Counted from the first letter of the stretch, positions 16,235-26,055 are shown. The stretch is 64,000 nt of DNA from Neobacillus niacini (GCF_019749295.1 NZ_JACWFG010000013.1:62001-126000), one strand, 5' to 3'. The notes: generated by a model not told the origin, from the sequence alone. Numbers and translations are program-made.

Positions 16235-17978
16235 ATACCTCCATGGGGATTGAAATTGTAACGGTCGTACCTATATTTATGTAACTATCTATCGTAATAC
16301 CAAAAGAACTGCCGTAATGTGAGTGAATTCTTGTTTGTACATTATAAAGCCCAATTTTATTCTTATATTTCGCAAGGTTTTTAGAGCTGAATTGAAGCTG
16401 GTGAGTAATCTGTTGCACCTTAATAGAATCCATTCCAACTCCATTATCTTTAATGGTAAATATAATGGTTGAGCCTCTGGTTTCCCCGATTATCTCGATA
16501 TTTCCGGATGATCTTAAGGGGTCAATCCCATGAATAATCGCATTTTCAACGATAGGCTGCAGGATCCATTTCACCGAAAGATAGTCCTCTAATATAGGAT
16601 CAATCGAGATCTTGTAGGTTAATGGTTCTCTCATCCGTACCTTTTGAATCTCCAAATAATTGACGATATAATTGATTTCCTGTTTGATAGGGATTTTTTC
16701 TTCAAATGAACTTATACTCGATCTCAGCAGTCTTCCAAGCAGCACAATCAGACGGCTAATTTCAGTTTCTCTCTTTTTACGAGCCAAAGAATTAATCGTT
16801 TCTAAGGTGTTATAGATAAAATGTGGGTTAATTTGTAATTGTAATGCGGTGATTTCCGCTTCTTTCTTTAATTTCTCTTCATGTTTTACCGCTAGAATTA
16901 ATTTCTTTATTTCCCCAATCATCGTATTAAAACCTTTTCCGAGGTCACCGATTTCATCCTTTGAATGGACAACAAACCTTTCATCCAGGTTTCCAGATTC
17001 CACCTTTTTCATCACTCTGCCAAGATTCTTAATTGGTGTTGATATTCGATGTGATATAAATAAGGATGCAAGTAAACAAATGAAGGCAGTTGTGATCGTT
17101 ATAATCATGGCGATTTTCTTAATTTCATTCACTTTTCCATAAAATGCATTTTTCTCAAAATACTCTGATACGTACCATCCTGTTTGAGGGAAATACTTTG
17201 TGAAAACAAGAAATTCTTCACCGGAAGGACTTTTAATGGTAGAACCAGATGTCGAATCTGCTACGTCCTTATATTCCAGATTAATCTCTGGTTCTAATAC
17301 ATAACCATGATTGTCATAAATAAAGGTTCCCGAATTATTAAAAGAACTTCCTCCATCATTTCGCAGGATGTCTTTTAACAGATTTTCTTTAAAATCAATG
17401 ATAAGATACCCGAAGGACTTTATCCTTCGGTCCCATACTTTTTTAACATAAGAATAAACCTTATCTTTCTTATTAATATTCGAATAAGGTTGTTCATGAA
17501 GGGTTGTAATTTGTGGGGTGACTTCCTTGTTTTTTTCTATTTCTTTAACCCAAGAGAGACTCTTAAAGTCCTCATTTTTAAATTGTAAATCATGAGAATA
17601 TCCATAATTGTAGATAAAGCCATTGTTGCTGACGATCATGATTCCTTCCGTTTCTGGTCTTATATTTTGAATACTTAATAGTAATTCATCAAGCTCAATA
17701 TAATATTTAGGGTGGTCTATTGGATTGGTGTTTGTGAGAAACTCAGAAAAAATTTTACTTTGTGTAATCCCTTGATCCATTCGTTCCAAGTCCTTCATGA
17801 ATGCTGAAAGAAAACTAATCTTTTGTTCCAAAACGTCATCTGCATGATACTGTAAATTTTCATATAAATTATTGGAATACTTATCATAAGCAAGCCAGCC
17901 AACAATGCCCATTGGAATCAATGAAAAAAGAACAAATGTCAAAAATAGCTTTAAAAAGATAGAGTTGATGAATTTCAT
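16206..17978 (-). CDS. YesM-type sensor histidine kinase
   Basis: 590 residues. TM helix at about 8-28, extracellular dCache-like sensor (30-285), second TM (about 288-308), HAMP domain (ISTPIKNLGRVMKKVESG), then a His_kinase domain with phosphoacceptor His386 in INPHFIYNTLETINSLARK. The ATPase domain has the N box in VENAIIHGID and the G1 box in KDNGVGMD. The extracellular sensor should recognise a carbohydrate or its binding-protein complex. Start ATG has GGGGGA upstream. The gene is divergent from the solute-binding protein gene with a 213-220 base shared regulatory region. Confidence 0.92.
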   Translation of the reverse strand: MKFINSIFLKLFLTFVLFSLIPMGIVGWLAYDKYSNNLYENLQYHADDVLEQKISFLSAFMKDLERMDQGITQSKIFSEFLTNTNPIDHPKYYIELDELLLSIQNIRPETEGIMIVSNNGFIYNYGYSHDLQFKNEDFKSLSWVKEIEKNKEVTPQITTLHEQPYSNINKKDKVYSYVKKVWDRRIKSFGYLIIDFKENLLKDILRNDGGSSFNNSGTFIYDNHGYVLEPEINLEYKDVADSTSGSTIKSPSGEEFLVFTKYFPQTGWYVSEYFEKNAFYGKVNEIKKIAMIITITTAFICLLASLFISHRISTPIKNLGRVMKKVESGNLDERFVVHSKDEIGDLGKGFNTMIGEIKKLILAVKHEEKLKKEAEITALQLQINPHFIYNTLETINSLARKKRETEISRLIVLLGRLLRSSISSFEEKIPIKQEINYIVNYLEIQKVRMREPLTYKISIDPILEDYLSVKWILQPIVENAIIHGIDPLRSSGNIEIIGETRGSTIIFTIKDNGVGMDSIKVQQITHQLQFSSKNLAKYKNKIGLYNVQTRIHSHYGSSFGITIDSYINIGTTVTISIPMEVYDAQNVNSG

Positions 17979-18138
17979 TATTTTCCCCCAAATGATAGAC
18001 AGTATTGTACTCTACGATCTATTAACCACGATTCACCCCCCTTTTAACCATCTCTTGCACCATTGAAAGAAAGTTTAAATCATTTAGAATTATTAATATA
18101 TTAACGTTACTTATATTCTATGGAAAGGAGCGTGAAAT

Positions 18139-18156
18139 GTAAAATAATAATTTTAC
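18139..18156 (+). promoter_or_regulatory. Dyad in the divergent regulatory region of the sugar cluster
   Basis: GTAAAAT (18139-18145), AATA, ATTTTAC (18150-18156). Lies 48 bases upstream of the binding-protein start and is a candidate site for the YesN-like regulator. A strong ribosome site AAAGGAG (18124-18130) before an ATG-TAA minimal frame (18137-18142) overlaps its left end. Confidence 0.35.
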
Positions 18157-18203
18157 TATTCGGATAAAATAAAAACTAATATGAAAAAGGGATGGGGATG
18201 TTT

Positions 18204-19553
18204 ATGAAGGGGAACAAACATAAGATTTCTTTTTTACTAGTGTTATTGATGATTCTTACAACAGCGTGTCAATCTCCAACATCATCAAGTGAAGATCAAA
18301 CAAAAAAAGATTCAAAAGAAGTAAAAAACGAATCAGCAAGTGGGAATGATCATGTACTTGATCTTATGATACCAAACTATTATAACGATGTAGAAAAGCA
18401 GCAATGGGCGAGTGTTGTTGAAAAGTTTAATGAAATTAATCCTGATATAGAAGTAAACATTACCAATGGGGATGTGCAAGTAGAGTCTGGGAAACTTCCT
18501 ACTCTATTACAATCAGGAATTGAACCACCGGATGTAATCTTAATGAATGCGGGTCCAGGAAGGGTATCGATTCTATCAGATGTAAATCTAATCCAACCCT
18601 TAAATAATCTTTACGAGAAGAATAAGTGGAAGGATGACCTTAGAACATTTGCCTATGACCTGATTTCTAAAGGGGAAAACATTTATGAGGTTCCACACAT
18701 GATCGATACAATAGGAATGTTTTATAATAAAGATATTTTTAAACAAAATGGTGTGGAAGTTCCTACTAATAAAAACGAATTTTTGAAAGCGCTTCAAACT
18801 CTTAAAGATGAGGGTGTAGCACCTATAACAGTTGGGGCAAGAAATGGGTATGCGATTGGTTGGATTTTTGGAGTCATGATGGAAAGTGTAATGGGAACAG
18901 AACAAGTAGAGGAATTATTCTATGGTGATGGTAAATGGAATGATCCTAAAGTCGTAGAAGTTGCTGAAATGATCGCTGATTGGGTTGAAAAAGGCTATAT
19001 AACGAAAGAATCCGTTACACAGACCCAACCTGATTCAAAGTTTAGATTTTTATCGAAGCAAGCAGCCATTGAAGCGGAAGGTACGTACCTCATTACGGAT
19101 TTAGCGGATCAAAAGCTTGAGGACAGTGTAAATATGTTTATGATGCCATCGTTTGTTGATGGAGATGTTGCGCAGCCTGTCGGTGGAATTGGGTTAACAT
19201 GGGTTGTTCCTACAAAGGCGAAAGACGTAGAATATGCTGAAAAATGGATGGACTTCATTCTATCTGAGGACTATAGCAATATCGTATTAAATCTGCCTGA
19301 CTATAACTTTATCCCAGCTTCTAAGGCTTCTGAAAACATTGAACCGGTTGGTGACGTTTTAAAAACTGCCATGAAATCCATTGAAGATGGTTCTGGTTAT
19401 AATCCAAGTGTGTTCATGGGAGTAGAAGCAAAGGAAGCGTATTACCAAAACCTGCAAGGGCTTGTTGGTGGATTGGTTACCCCACAAGAGGCAATGGACA
19501 ACATCGAGAAGGGTGCAGAAAAAGACAGAGCAAATGGATTTAGTTTAAAGTAA
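18204..19553 (+). CDS. Carbohydrate ABC transporter substrate-binding lipoprotein
   Basis: About 450 residues. A lipoprotein signal peptide with lipobox LTTAC puts the lipid-anchored Cys near residue 22, followed by a Ser/Lys-rich linker and a family 1 (MalE/UgpB-like) binding fold, with the typical EKFNEINPDIEVN near the N-terminus and PPDVILMNAGPG. It captures an unknown sugar at the outer membrane face. Alternative in-frame ATGs at 18192 and 18198 exist; AAGG and GGGG runs lie before the last two, so the exact start is open. First gene of the carbohydrate operon; a stem-loop behind it probably raises its level over the permeases. Confidence 0.9.
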   Translation: MKGNKHKISFLLVLLMILTTACQSPTSSSEDQTKKDSKEVKNESASGNDHVLDLMIPNYYNDVEKQQWASVVEKFNEINPDIEVNITNGDVQVESGKLPTLLQSGIEPPDVILMNAGPGRVSILSDVNLIQPLNNLYEKNKWKDDLRTFAYDLISKGENIYEVPHMIDTIGMFYNKDIFKQNGVEVPTNKNEFLKALQTLKDEGVAPITVGARNGYAIGWIFGVMMESVMGTEQVEELFYGDGKWNDPKVVEVAEMIADWVEKGYITKESVTQTQPDSKFRFLSKQAAIEAEGTYLITDLADQKLEDSVNMFMMPSFVDGDVAQPVGGIGLTWVVPTKAKDVEYAEKWMDFILSEDYSNIVLNLPDYNFIPASKASENIEPVGDVLKTAMKSIEDGSGYNPSVFMGVEAKEAYYQNLQGLVGGLVTPQEAMDNIEKGAEKDRANGFSLK

Positions 19554-19565
19554 GCGGATGTTTAT

Positions 19566-19591
19566 GGGACTTGGTCGTGTGAGCAGGTCCC
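19566..19591 (+). promoter_or_regulatory. Intercistronic stem-loop
   Basis: GGGACTTG (19566-19573) pairs with CAGGTCCC (19584-19591), loop of 10, no U tail. Such structures between binding-protein and permease genes commonly stabilise the upstream message or lower downstream expression. Confidence 0.5.
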
Positions 19592-19613
19592 TACGAAGAA
19601 GGGAGGTCATTAC

Positions 19614-20552
19614 ATGACTCAATCAACTCCATTAATAGAAATGGATAAAAAGAGTGTAGTTGCTGTCAATAGTAGAACAAAGCTGAAGATCAAGAAAGCT
19701 ATTACAATCGCATCTTTTCTTCTTCCAGGATTGATCTTATATGCCGTTTTTATGTTATATCCGATGATTGACGCCGTTCGATTTAGCTTCTTCGATTGGG
19801 ATGGAGCATCACCAAGTATGAACTTTGTAGGGTTTGAAAATTATGTTCAACTGACTAAGGACGACATTTTCTTAAAATCTTTAGGCCATAACCTATTGTG
19901 GGTCCTACTTAGTCTTACTCTCATGGTGGTTCCTACCTTAGTGTTGGCGGTCTTAATTAGTAGGGTTAAGAAAGGAAAAATGTTTTTCCGGGCAGGATTT
20001 TATCTGCCAAGTGTTCTTTCCTTAGCCGTTGTTGGCGTACTTTGGTCGAAAATCTATGATCCAATGATGGGACCGATAAATGTCTTTCTAAAATCAATTG
20101 GGTTAGAGAGCTTGGCAAAAAACTGGTTAGGGGAACCGTTATTTGTAATTCCTGCTCTCGTCATAGCCAGTACATGGGCATTCTATGGATTGTATTTAAT
20201 TCTCTTCCTTGCAGGTCTTCAAAGTATTGACTACAGCCTATATGAAGCGGCAGACATTGATGGTGCTGGCCCGATTCGTAAGTTTTGGAATATTACGATA
20301 CCAAGTTTGAGAAATACATTAAATGTTGTCATCAGTATGGTCATCATTCACGCGCTTAAAGGATTTGCCTTAATTTGGATCATGACTCAGGGTGGACCAT
20401 TCTATATGAGTGAACTTGTCTCGACATATGTCTATAAAGCAGCATTCAGTATGAACAAGGTGAGCTATGCAACAGCTGGTAGTGTGGTGTTGGGGATTAT
20501 TGTAATCGCATTCACGATTAGCTTTAACTATTATCGAGAAAGGACTGAATAG
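19614..20552 (+). CDS. Carbohydrate ABC transporter permease (MalF/UgpA type)
   Basis: 312 residues, six TM helices, first near residue 30 after a cytosolic N-terminus. The EAA loop is visible as YEAADIDGAGPIRKFWNITIPSL (around residues 205-227), where the ATPase docks. The early FFDWDG segment is typical of the CUT1 family. Ribosome site AAGGGAGG. It pairs with the next gene. No ATPase gene is in the cluster, so a shared MsmX-type ATPase elsewhere in the genome is expected, as for other Bacillus CUT1 systems. Confidence 0.92.
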   Translation: MTQSTPLIEMDKKSVVAVNSRTKLKIKKAITIASFLLPGLILYAVFMLYPMIDAVRFSFFDWDGASPSMNFVGFENYVQLTKDDIFLKSLGHNLLWVLLSLTLMVVPTLVLAVLISRVKKGKMFFRAGFYLPSVLSLAVVGVLWSKIYDPMMGPINVFLKSIGLESLAKNWLGEPLFVIPALVIASTWAFYGLYLILFLAGLQSIDYSLYEAADIDGAGPIRKFWNITIPSLRNTLNVVISMVIIHALKGFALIWIMTQGGPFYMSELVSTYVYKAAFSMNKVSYATAGSVVLGIIVIAFTISFNYYRERTE

Positions 20553-20553
20553 T

Positions 20554-21390
20554 ATGGGTACGCGATTAAAGCAATTAAAAGGTTCCCAGGTAACACTTTT
20601 GGTTACCTTGTCAGTATTATTGCTATTCATTACATCTCCTATCTTTTACGCGGTATTAGCTAGTTTTAAATCGAATATGGAGATATTTAGTTCTCCTTTC
20701 TCATTGCCTAAATCATGGAATTTCGATAATTACATCGGGGCTTGGAATCTAGGAAACTTTAAAACTTATTTCTTAAATAGTGCATTTATCACCATAGGTG
20801 GGATGGTACTCGTTGCATTAGTGGCAGCACCAGCAGGCTATGCGTTTGCACAACTTACTTTTAAAGGAAACAATCTACTCTTTTATTTAGTCTTATTGGG
20901 TATGGCATTGCCGGTTCAGGCCATTATCATTCCAATCTTCTTTCAACTTAAATCAATGGGAATGGTTGATACTTTAACAGGCGTAACTTTAGTATCTGTC
21001 GGACTCGCACTTCCGTTTTCCATATTTCTCATGAGAAATACATTTCGGGATGTTCCTAAAGAATTACGGGAATCTGCTGCCATTGATGGTGCTGGGGAAT
21101 GGAGAACGTACTGGTCGGTTATGTTACCTCTAGCGAAACCTGGTCTAGTTGCACTTCTTATCTTTACTTTTATGAATATTTGGAATGACTTCTTACTGCC
21201 GCTTGTCCTATTAATATCTCAAGAAAAATTTACGATTTCATTAGGTCTTTATTCTTTCCAAGGAGAACAATCTACAAACTTTGGGTTAATCTTTGGAGGC
21301 ACTGTTATCAGCATGATACCAAGTATTATTGTGTATCTGATCTTCCAGCGTTCCTTTGTTGAGGGAATGGCAAGTGGAGCAAATAAATAA
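20554..21390 (+). CDS. Carbohydrate ABC transporter permease (MalG/UgpE type)
   Basis: 278 residues with six TM helices and the EAA loop ELRESAAIDGAGEWRTYWSV near residue 175. It begins 1 base after the upstream permease stop, which indicates coupled translation. Together with the preceding permease it forms the membrane channel for the substrate delivered by the lipoprotein. Confidence 0.92.
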   Translation: MGTRLKQLKGSQVTLLVTLSVLLLFITSPIFYAVLASFKSNMEIFSSPFSLPKSWNFDNYIGAWNLGNFKTYFLNSAFITIGGMVLVALVAAPAGYAFAQLTFKGNNLLFYLVLLGMALPVQAIIIPIFFQLKSMGMVDTLTGVTLVSVGLALPFSIFLMRNTFRDVPKELRESAAIDGAGEWRTYWSVMLPLAKPGLVALLIFTFMNIWNDFLLPLVLLISQEKFTISLGLYSFQGEQSTNFGLIFGGTVISMIPSIIVYLIFQRSFVEGMASGANK

Positions 21391-21436
21391 TACTTGTAGT
21401 TTCATATAAAAACGAAAATAAAAGGAGAGATTCATT

Positions 21437-21793
21437 ATGGCTACGATTACTGACTTAAATGAGGCAAAACACTTAATTCAAAACGACTGGGGTTCTATTC
21501 AATGGCTATGCGGACAGGAAATCGATCCTGAAGCAGAAATGACATTTGGAATGGTTTATATTAATGCAGGTGTCTCAAACCCGAGACATATTCATCCGAA
21601 TTGTGAAGAATTTATATTCGTCCTTTCTGGAGAGTGTGATCATTCTTTAGGTGATGAAACGTATCATCTGAAACCAGGAATGATGCTGCGCATCCCAAGA
21701 AATGTTCCGCACAATGCTACGGTTACGAGCTGGGAACCATGTCGAATGATCATCGCGTATTCAGCACCTGACAGACAAACCATTGGTGAATAA
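21437..21793 (+). CDS. Cupin-domain protein
   Basis: 118 residues, a single small cupin barrel. The metal-binding first motif is seen in PRHIHPNCEEFIFVLSGE (two His and a Glu) and the second in PRNVPHNA. Members act as sugar epimerases/isomerases, dioxygenases or sugar sensors. In this operon, between the transporter and a Gfo/Idh/MocA dehydrogenase, an isomerase or lyase role on the imported sugar is likely, but not shown. Ribosome site AAAGGAGAG. Confidence 0.8.
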   Translation: MATITDLNEAKHLIQNDWGSIQWLCGQEIDPEAEMTFGMVYINAGVSNPRHIHPNCEEFIFVLSGECDHSLGDETYHLKPGMMLRIPRNVPHNATVTSWEPCRMIIAYSAPDRQTIGE

Positions 21794-21832
21794 GACTAAC
21801 GAAAAATTGTAATCAAAAAAGGAGATCAGACA

Positions 21833-22918
21833 ATGGAACCAATTAAATTTAATTATGAGTATAGTAACAAACTTCGCATCGGCTTTATCGGCTGTGGTGC
21901 ACATGCCTATCGGAATGTATATCCTACCTTTGACTATGCACCCGTTGATCTTGTAGCTGTTTGTGATTTAAATCAAGAAAGAGCGGATCTTTACAAGACC
22001 CGTTTTGGAGCAAAAAGTGCCTATACCGATTATATGGAAATGATCAAAAAAGAGGACCTCGATGCCATATTCATTGTTTTGAACTTTGATAAAAACGGTC
22101 ATCCCCTTTATCCAAAGATCGTTCCAGAGATCCTTAAAGCGGGTCTGCCTGTATGGATGGAAAAACCGCTTGCTTATACGGCGAAAGAAGGCGAGGAATT
22201 ACTAGAGTTAGAAGCTAAGACCGGCCAAACTGTGCTTGTTTCGAATAAACGCTATTTTTATCCGACTTTCGTTAAAGCCAAACAAATCTTAGAATCTAGT
22301 ACTTTTGGAGAAGCGGCATCGGTTTCAGGTAGATATCCCTTAACACTATCTCCGTTTGAAGAGAAGCTTGGAGAAAGAACGGGGCTTCATTGGTTCTTAG
22401 ATATTTGTCACCCGATGTCAGGCATTCATTACTTAATGGGTGATGTGAAAGAAATGATGTTTATCGAGCACCAGCCAAGTGGGAATGTTCATACTCTACT
22501 AAAATTCAAGTCAGGCGCGATCGGTAATCTAGAACTGCCTTCTACACAAGCTGACACGAGTCCATTAGAACGTTATGAAATTATTGGAAACAAAGAAAAT
22601 GTTGTCATTGATAATGCAATTCGCCTTGCTTATTACAGAGGTTCAAAGGGCAGCGGAGAATACGGTAAGGCCCCCCATTACATAGGGGATAATCCTTTAG
22701 AGGGACCAGTTCATTGGGAGCCAGAATTTTCCCTAGGGCAGCTTTATAACAAGAACCTTTTCTTACAAGGAATGGTCCAAAGTGTTAATCATTTTGCTCA
22801 TGCGGTTTTGAATGATAGAAAAGTAGAACGTGCTACATTAAGTGATGCTGTGCATTTAACAAAGATTTTTGATGCTTATAAGAATAATCGTTCTGGCAAC
22901 TGGATCACAATTGAGTAG
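21833..22918 (+). CDS. Gfo/Idh/MocA-family oxidoreductase
   Basis: 361 residues. N-terminal Rossmann domain with RIGFIGCGAHAYRNVYP for NAD(P) binding and the EKP motif in WMEKPLAYT that carries the conserved Lys; C-terminal alpha/beta domain from about residue 130 with HWFLDICHPMSGIHY carrying the conserved His. These enzymes oxidise a secondary hydroxyl of a sugar, sugar acid or inositol, or a glycoside at C3. Next to an isomerase-like gene this fits an oxidise-then-rearrange pathway. Ribosome site AAAAAGGAGA. Confidence 0.9.
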   Translation: MEPIKFNYEYSNKLRIGFIGCGAHAYRNVYPTFDYAPVDLVAVCDLNQERADLYKTRFGAKSAYTDYMEMIKKEDLDAIFIVLNFDKNGHPLYPKIVPEILKAGLPVWMEKPLAYTAKEGEELLELEAKTGQTVLVSNKRYFYPTFVKAKQILESSTFGEAASVSGRYPLTLSPFEEKLGERTGLHWFLDICHPMSGIHYLMGDVKEMMFIEHQPSGNVHTLLKFKSGAIGNLELPSTQADTSPLERYEIIGNKENVVIDNAIRLAYYRGSKGSGEYGKAPHYIGDNPLEGPVHWEPEFSLGQLYNKNLFLQGMVQSVNHFAHAVLNDRKVERATLSDAVHLTKIFDAYKNNRSGNWITIE

Positions 22919-22933
22919 ACGGAGGGGTATAAA

Positions 22934-23848
22934 ATGAAATTTAGTATTTTTACAGATATGTTAGGAACGGAATCTTTCCAAGAATCATTGGAGCATGCAA
23001 AAAGCTTAGGTTTTACGAATATAGACTTAAGAGGAAAGCTAGATGGGTCTACCATTGACGATATCACTCCCGAAAAAGCGCGGGTAATTAGTGAACTTAT
23101 TCAGGAGAAAGGACTACAGGTTAGCAGCCTTAGCTCTTGGGCAGTTAACTCCTGTACGTTCTCTGGACAGCCTAAATATGATAATCATGATGAAGAACAC
23201 CATAAGCAAATGGGTGAAGTACTAAACCGTTTATTTGAATTAGCTGATATTTTTTCTACTAATTTCATCCGTATCTATTCCCTATACCGTCAAGAGGATT
23301 TCAATCTTCTATCAGATGAGGAGAAGGAAGCGCAATATCGGCATAATGCAAACGTGATGTTACGACATGCTGAACTAGCAAAATCTAGAGATAAAATTCT
23401 CTTAGTAGAAAACGAACCACCAACATTAACGAACAGCTGCAAAGAACTCGGTATTCTAATGAACTATACTAATCATCCCAATTTAAAGGTCAACTGGGAC
23501 GTATTGAATGGTTGGAGAGCAGGGGAGTATCCTACTGTTGAGAGTTATGAGCATATAAAAGGTCATGTATATCAAACACATTTAAAGGGTGCATACAGAT
23601 TATCCAATTCCATTACAGTAGAAAATCCTACTGGTACATTCGGTAATTTTGCCATCGCAGGAAAAGATGATTATGACCATGGTCCAGTTATGAAGGCCAT
23701 TGCCGAAAATGATCCACAAGTGATCTTAACCATTGATACGCACTATCCGTCCTTTTATGTACAAGACCGAATTGGTGAGGTAGAAGTTGTCCGTCAAACA
23801 AAGGAATTCTTCGAAGGAATCGTGGTGAAGGAGGGTGCACATGAGTAA
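22934..23848 (+). CDS. Sugar phosphate isomerase/epimerase (xylose isomerase-like TIM barrel)
   Basis: 304 residues of the AP endonuclease 2/IolE/IolI superfamily. The beginning FSIFTDMLGTESFQESLEHAKSLGF and ENEPPTLTNS plus the HLKGAY strand show the barrel; Glu, Asp and His residues at strand ends (LLVENE, VNWDVLN, LTIDTH) would bind a divalent metal. Family members isomerise keto-sugars or dehydrate and cleave oxidised glycosides. It follows the dehydrogenase by 15 bases with ACGGAGGGG. It overlaps the Tm-1-like gene by a few bases. Confidence 0.85.
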   Translation: MKFSIFTDMLGTESFQESLEHAKSLGFTNIDLRGKLDGSTIDDITPEKARVISELIQEKGLQVSSLSSWAVNSCTFSGQPKYDNHDEEHHKQMGEVLNRLFELADIFSTNFIRIYSLYRQEDFNLLSDEEKEAQYRHNANVMLRHAELAKSRDKILLVENEPPTLTNSCKELGILMNYTNHPNLKVNWDVLNGWRAGEYPTVESYEHIKGHVYQTHLKGAYRLSNSITVENPTGTFGNFAIAGKDDYDHGPVMKAIAENDPQVILTIDTHYPSFYVQDRIGEVEVVRQTKEFFEGIVVKEGAHE

Positions 23849-25076
23849 GAAAATTGTTTTAGTAGGTTCATTGGATACAAAGGAAAAAGAGTTTCTCTAT
23901 GTCAAAGGAATTATTGAAGAAAATGGACTTGAAACAATTTTAGTGAATACAGCTGTGTACCCTTCCTTCACTGAAGGAGACGTTTCGAATGAGGAAGTCG
24001 CGAAAGCTGGCGGCTCCTCATTGGAGGAATTAAGAGAAAAGAATGACCGTGGTGGTGCTGTTACCATTATGGCGAACGGTGCTAGAAATGTAGTAAATAG
24101 ATTGATAGAAGAAGGAAAGGTTGGAGCTGTGTTCGGAATGGGCGGAACGGCTGGAACGACGGTAGGTGCTACAGCCATGAAGGACGTTCCAATTGGAATT
24201 CCAAAGCTATTAGTGTCAACCGTTGCTTCTGGGAACACCAGACCATATGTGGGCGAGAAGGATATTATGATGTTGTATTCGATTGTGGATATTGCAGGTA
24301 TTAATAGTCTTTCATCACTCATCCTAAAGAATGCAGCCAATGCACTTAGTGGGATGGTTAATGGGAATAAAATTAGCATTGAAGTGGAAGAAAAGCCAAT
24401 GATTGCTGCAACCATGTTCGGGGTTACGACACCATGTGTGAATCAAACAAGAGAAATCCTGGAGCAAAGTGGATATGATGTTCTTGTATTCCATGCCACC
24501 GGAGCCGGTGGTGATTCAATGGAAGCTCTAATAAAGGAAGGTTTCATTAAAGGCGTGGTAGATATTACAACAACAGAATTAGCAGACGGACTTGTTGGTG
24601 GCATCTTTCAATCTAGTGAATCCCGACTAGAAGCAGCCGGTCAAGTTGGTATTCCACAGGTCGTTTCTGTTGGAGCATTGGATATGGTTAATTTTGGTCC
24701 TCCTGAAACAGTCCCTGCGCAATTTAAGAATCGGAAATTCTATCAGCATAATCCAACTACTACGCTGATGAGAACAACGGTAGATGAAAATCGAAAACTA
24801 GGTGAAACCATTGCTCGAAAATTAAATAAAAGTACATCGCCCGTTGTCCTTGTCTTTCCAAAAGGCGGAGTTTCCCTATTAGATCGTACGGGTCAGCCAT
24901 TTGATGGTCCAGAAGAGCGTGATACGTTATGCAACGCTATTAAGGAAAATCTATATGATCACATTACGTTTATTGAAGTAGAAGAGGATATCAACCACCC
25001 AAGTGTTTCTGAGCTAATTGCAGCAACACTATTAGAACAAATTGGTACAAAGAAAGGAGACGCGACACATGTCTAA
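23841..25076 (+). CDS. Tm-1-like ATP-binding protein (UPF0261 family), N-terminal half of a Tm-1-type protein
   Basis: About 411 residues. The opening [18 protein letters not shown], the glycine-rich [18 protein letters not shown] and [14 protein letters not shown] segments are typical of UPF0261, the domain that in tomato Tm-1 binds ATP and blocks tobamovirus replication. The bacterial role is unknown. The ATG at 23841 is preferred over the GTG at 23835 because GGAGGGTGCAC sits just before it. It overlaps the next gene by 8 bases. In plants and many microbes the UPF0261 and TIM-barrel domains are one protein; here they are two adjacent genes. Confidence 0.85.
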   Translation: MSKKIVLVGSLDTKEKEFLYVKGIIEENGLETILVNTAVYPSFTEGDVSNEEVAKAGGSSLEELREKNDRGGAVTIMANGARNVVNRLIEEGKVGAVFGMGGTAGTTVGATAMKDVPIGIPKLLVSTVASGNTRPYVGEKDIMMLYSIVDIAGINSLSSLILKNAANALSGMVNGNKISIEVEEKPMIAATMFGVTTPCVNQTREILEQSGYDVLVFHATGAGGDSMEALIKEGFIKGVVDITTTELADGLVGGIFQSSESRLEAAGQVGIPQVVSVGALDMVNFGPPETVPAQFKNRKFYQHNPTTTLMRTTVDENRKLGETIARKLNKSTSPVVLVFPKGGVSLLDRTGQPFDGPEERDTLCNAIKENLYDHITFIEVEEDINHPSVSELIAATLLEQIGTKKGDATHV

Positions 25077-25914
25077 ATCAAGAGTGGAAGTTATTCAAAA
25101 ATTAAAGCAAAAAATTCAAAACAATGAGGTTATTATCGGTGGAGGAGCAGGTACTGGCCTTTCCGCAAAAAGTGCAGAAGCAGGCGGCATTGATTTAATT
25201 ATAATTTATAACTCAGGTCGTTATCGTATGGCAGGCCGTGGTTCATTAGCTGGTTTAATGCCATATGGCGATGCGAACCAAATTGTCGTGGAAATGGGCA
25301 ATGAAGTGTTAACAATTGTGGAAGACACACCGGTATTAGCTGGTGTTTGTGGTACAGACCCATTCCGAAATATGGATGTATTCCTAAAGCAGCTAAAGGA
25401 ACAAGGTTTTTCTGGGGTTCAAAACTTCCCTACAGTTGGACTGATCGATGGCCAATTCCGTCAGAATCTTGAAGAAACGGGAATGGGTTATGACTTAGAA
25501 GTGGATATGATTTGCAAAGCTCACAATATAGGGCTTGTTACTTCTCCATATGTTTTTAGTGAAGAAGATGCGATTAAAATGGCAAAAGCAGGAGCAGACA
25601 TTTTAGTGGCTCATGTGGGTCTTACAACTAAAGGTGCCATTGGTGCACATACAGCCATGGATATTGATGATGCTGTTGAATTAGTTCAGAAAATTCACGA
25701 TGCTGGGAAATCAGTGAATCCAGATATCATTGTATTGTGCCATGGAGGGCCAATCTCAGAGCCAGAAGATGCAGCCTATGTTCTAAGTAGAACAAACGGG
25801 GTTTCTGGATTCTTCGGAGCTTCAAGTATCGAAAGATTACCAACGGAACAAGCGATTTCTGGTCAGGTAAAACAATTCAAAAGTATTGAACTAAGTCCAA
25901 AGGTTCAAGCCTAG
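25069..25914 (+). CDS. Phosphoenolpyruvate hydrolase-family TIM-barrel protein, C-terminal half of a Tm-1-type protein
   Basis: 281 residues. The glycine-rich [45 protein letters not shown] and [11 protein letters not shown] motifs match the PEP hydrolase-like family (aldolase-type TIM barrel). The reaction in vivo is not established; members of the superfamily hydrolyse PEP or cleave related 2-oxo acids. AAAGGAGACG fixes the start at the ATG at 25069; a TTG at 25042 would be internal to the previous gene. Last gene of the carbohydrate operon, followed by a strong terminator. Confidence 0.85.
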   Translation: MSKSRVEVIQKLKQKIQNNEVIIGGGAGTGLSAKSAEAGGIDLIIIYNSGRYRMAGRGSLAGLMPYGDANQIVVEMGNEVLTIVEDTPVLAGVCGTDPFRNMDVFLKQLKEQGFSGVQNFPTVGLIDGQFRQNLEETGMGYDLEVDMICKAHNIGLVTSPYVFSEEDAIKMAKAGADILVAHVGLTTKGAIGAHTAMDIDDAVELVQKIHDAGKSVNPDIIVLCHGGPISEPEDAAYVLSRTNGVSGFFGASSIERLPTEQAISGQVKQFKSIELSPKVQA

Positions 25915-25954
25915 GTACTTAACAATTATTAGGATCTAACCCATTAATCTTAGC

Positions 25955-26005
25955 AAAGACCACTGTTATCTCGTGTTTTCGTGAGTTAAATGCAGTGGTC
26001 TTTTT
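25955..26005 (+). terminator. Terminator of the carbohydrate operon
   Basis: Long two-part stem: AAAGACCACTG (from 25955) with CAGTGGTCTTT (to about 26003), inner arm CTCGTG/CGTGAG, then TTTTT. Confidence 0.9.
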
Positions 26006-26055
26006 ATGGAAGAGCTTGTGAATGGAGAGATCTTACGTGAATGGGGATTCATTGA

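Noticed and set aside
16849-17142. Plus-strand frame inside the YesM-type kinase
   Set aside because: Shadow of the kinase HAMP and His-kinase coding region, without a ribosome site.
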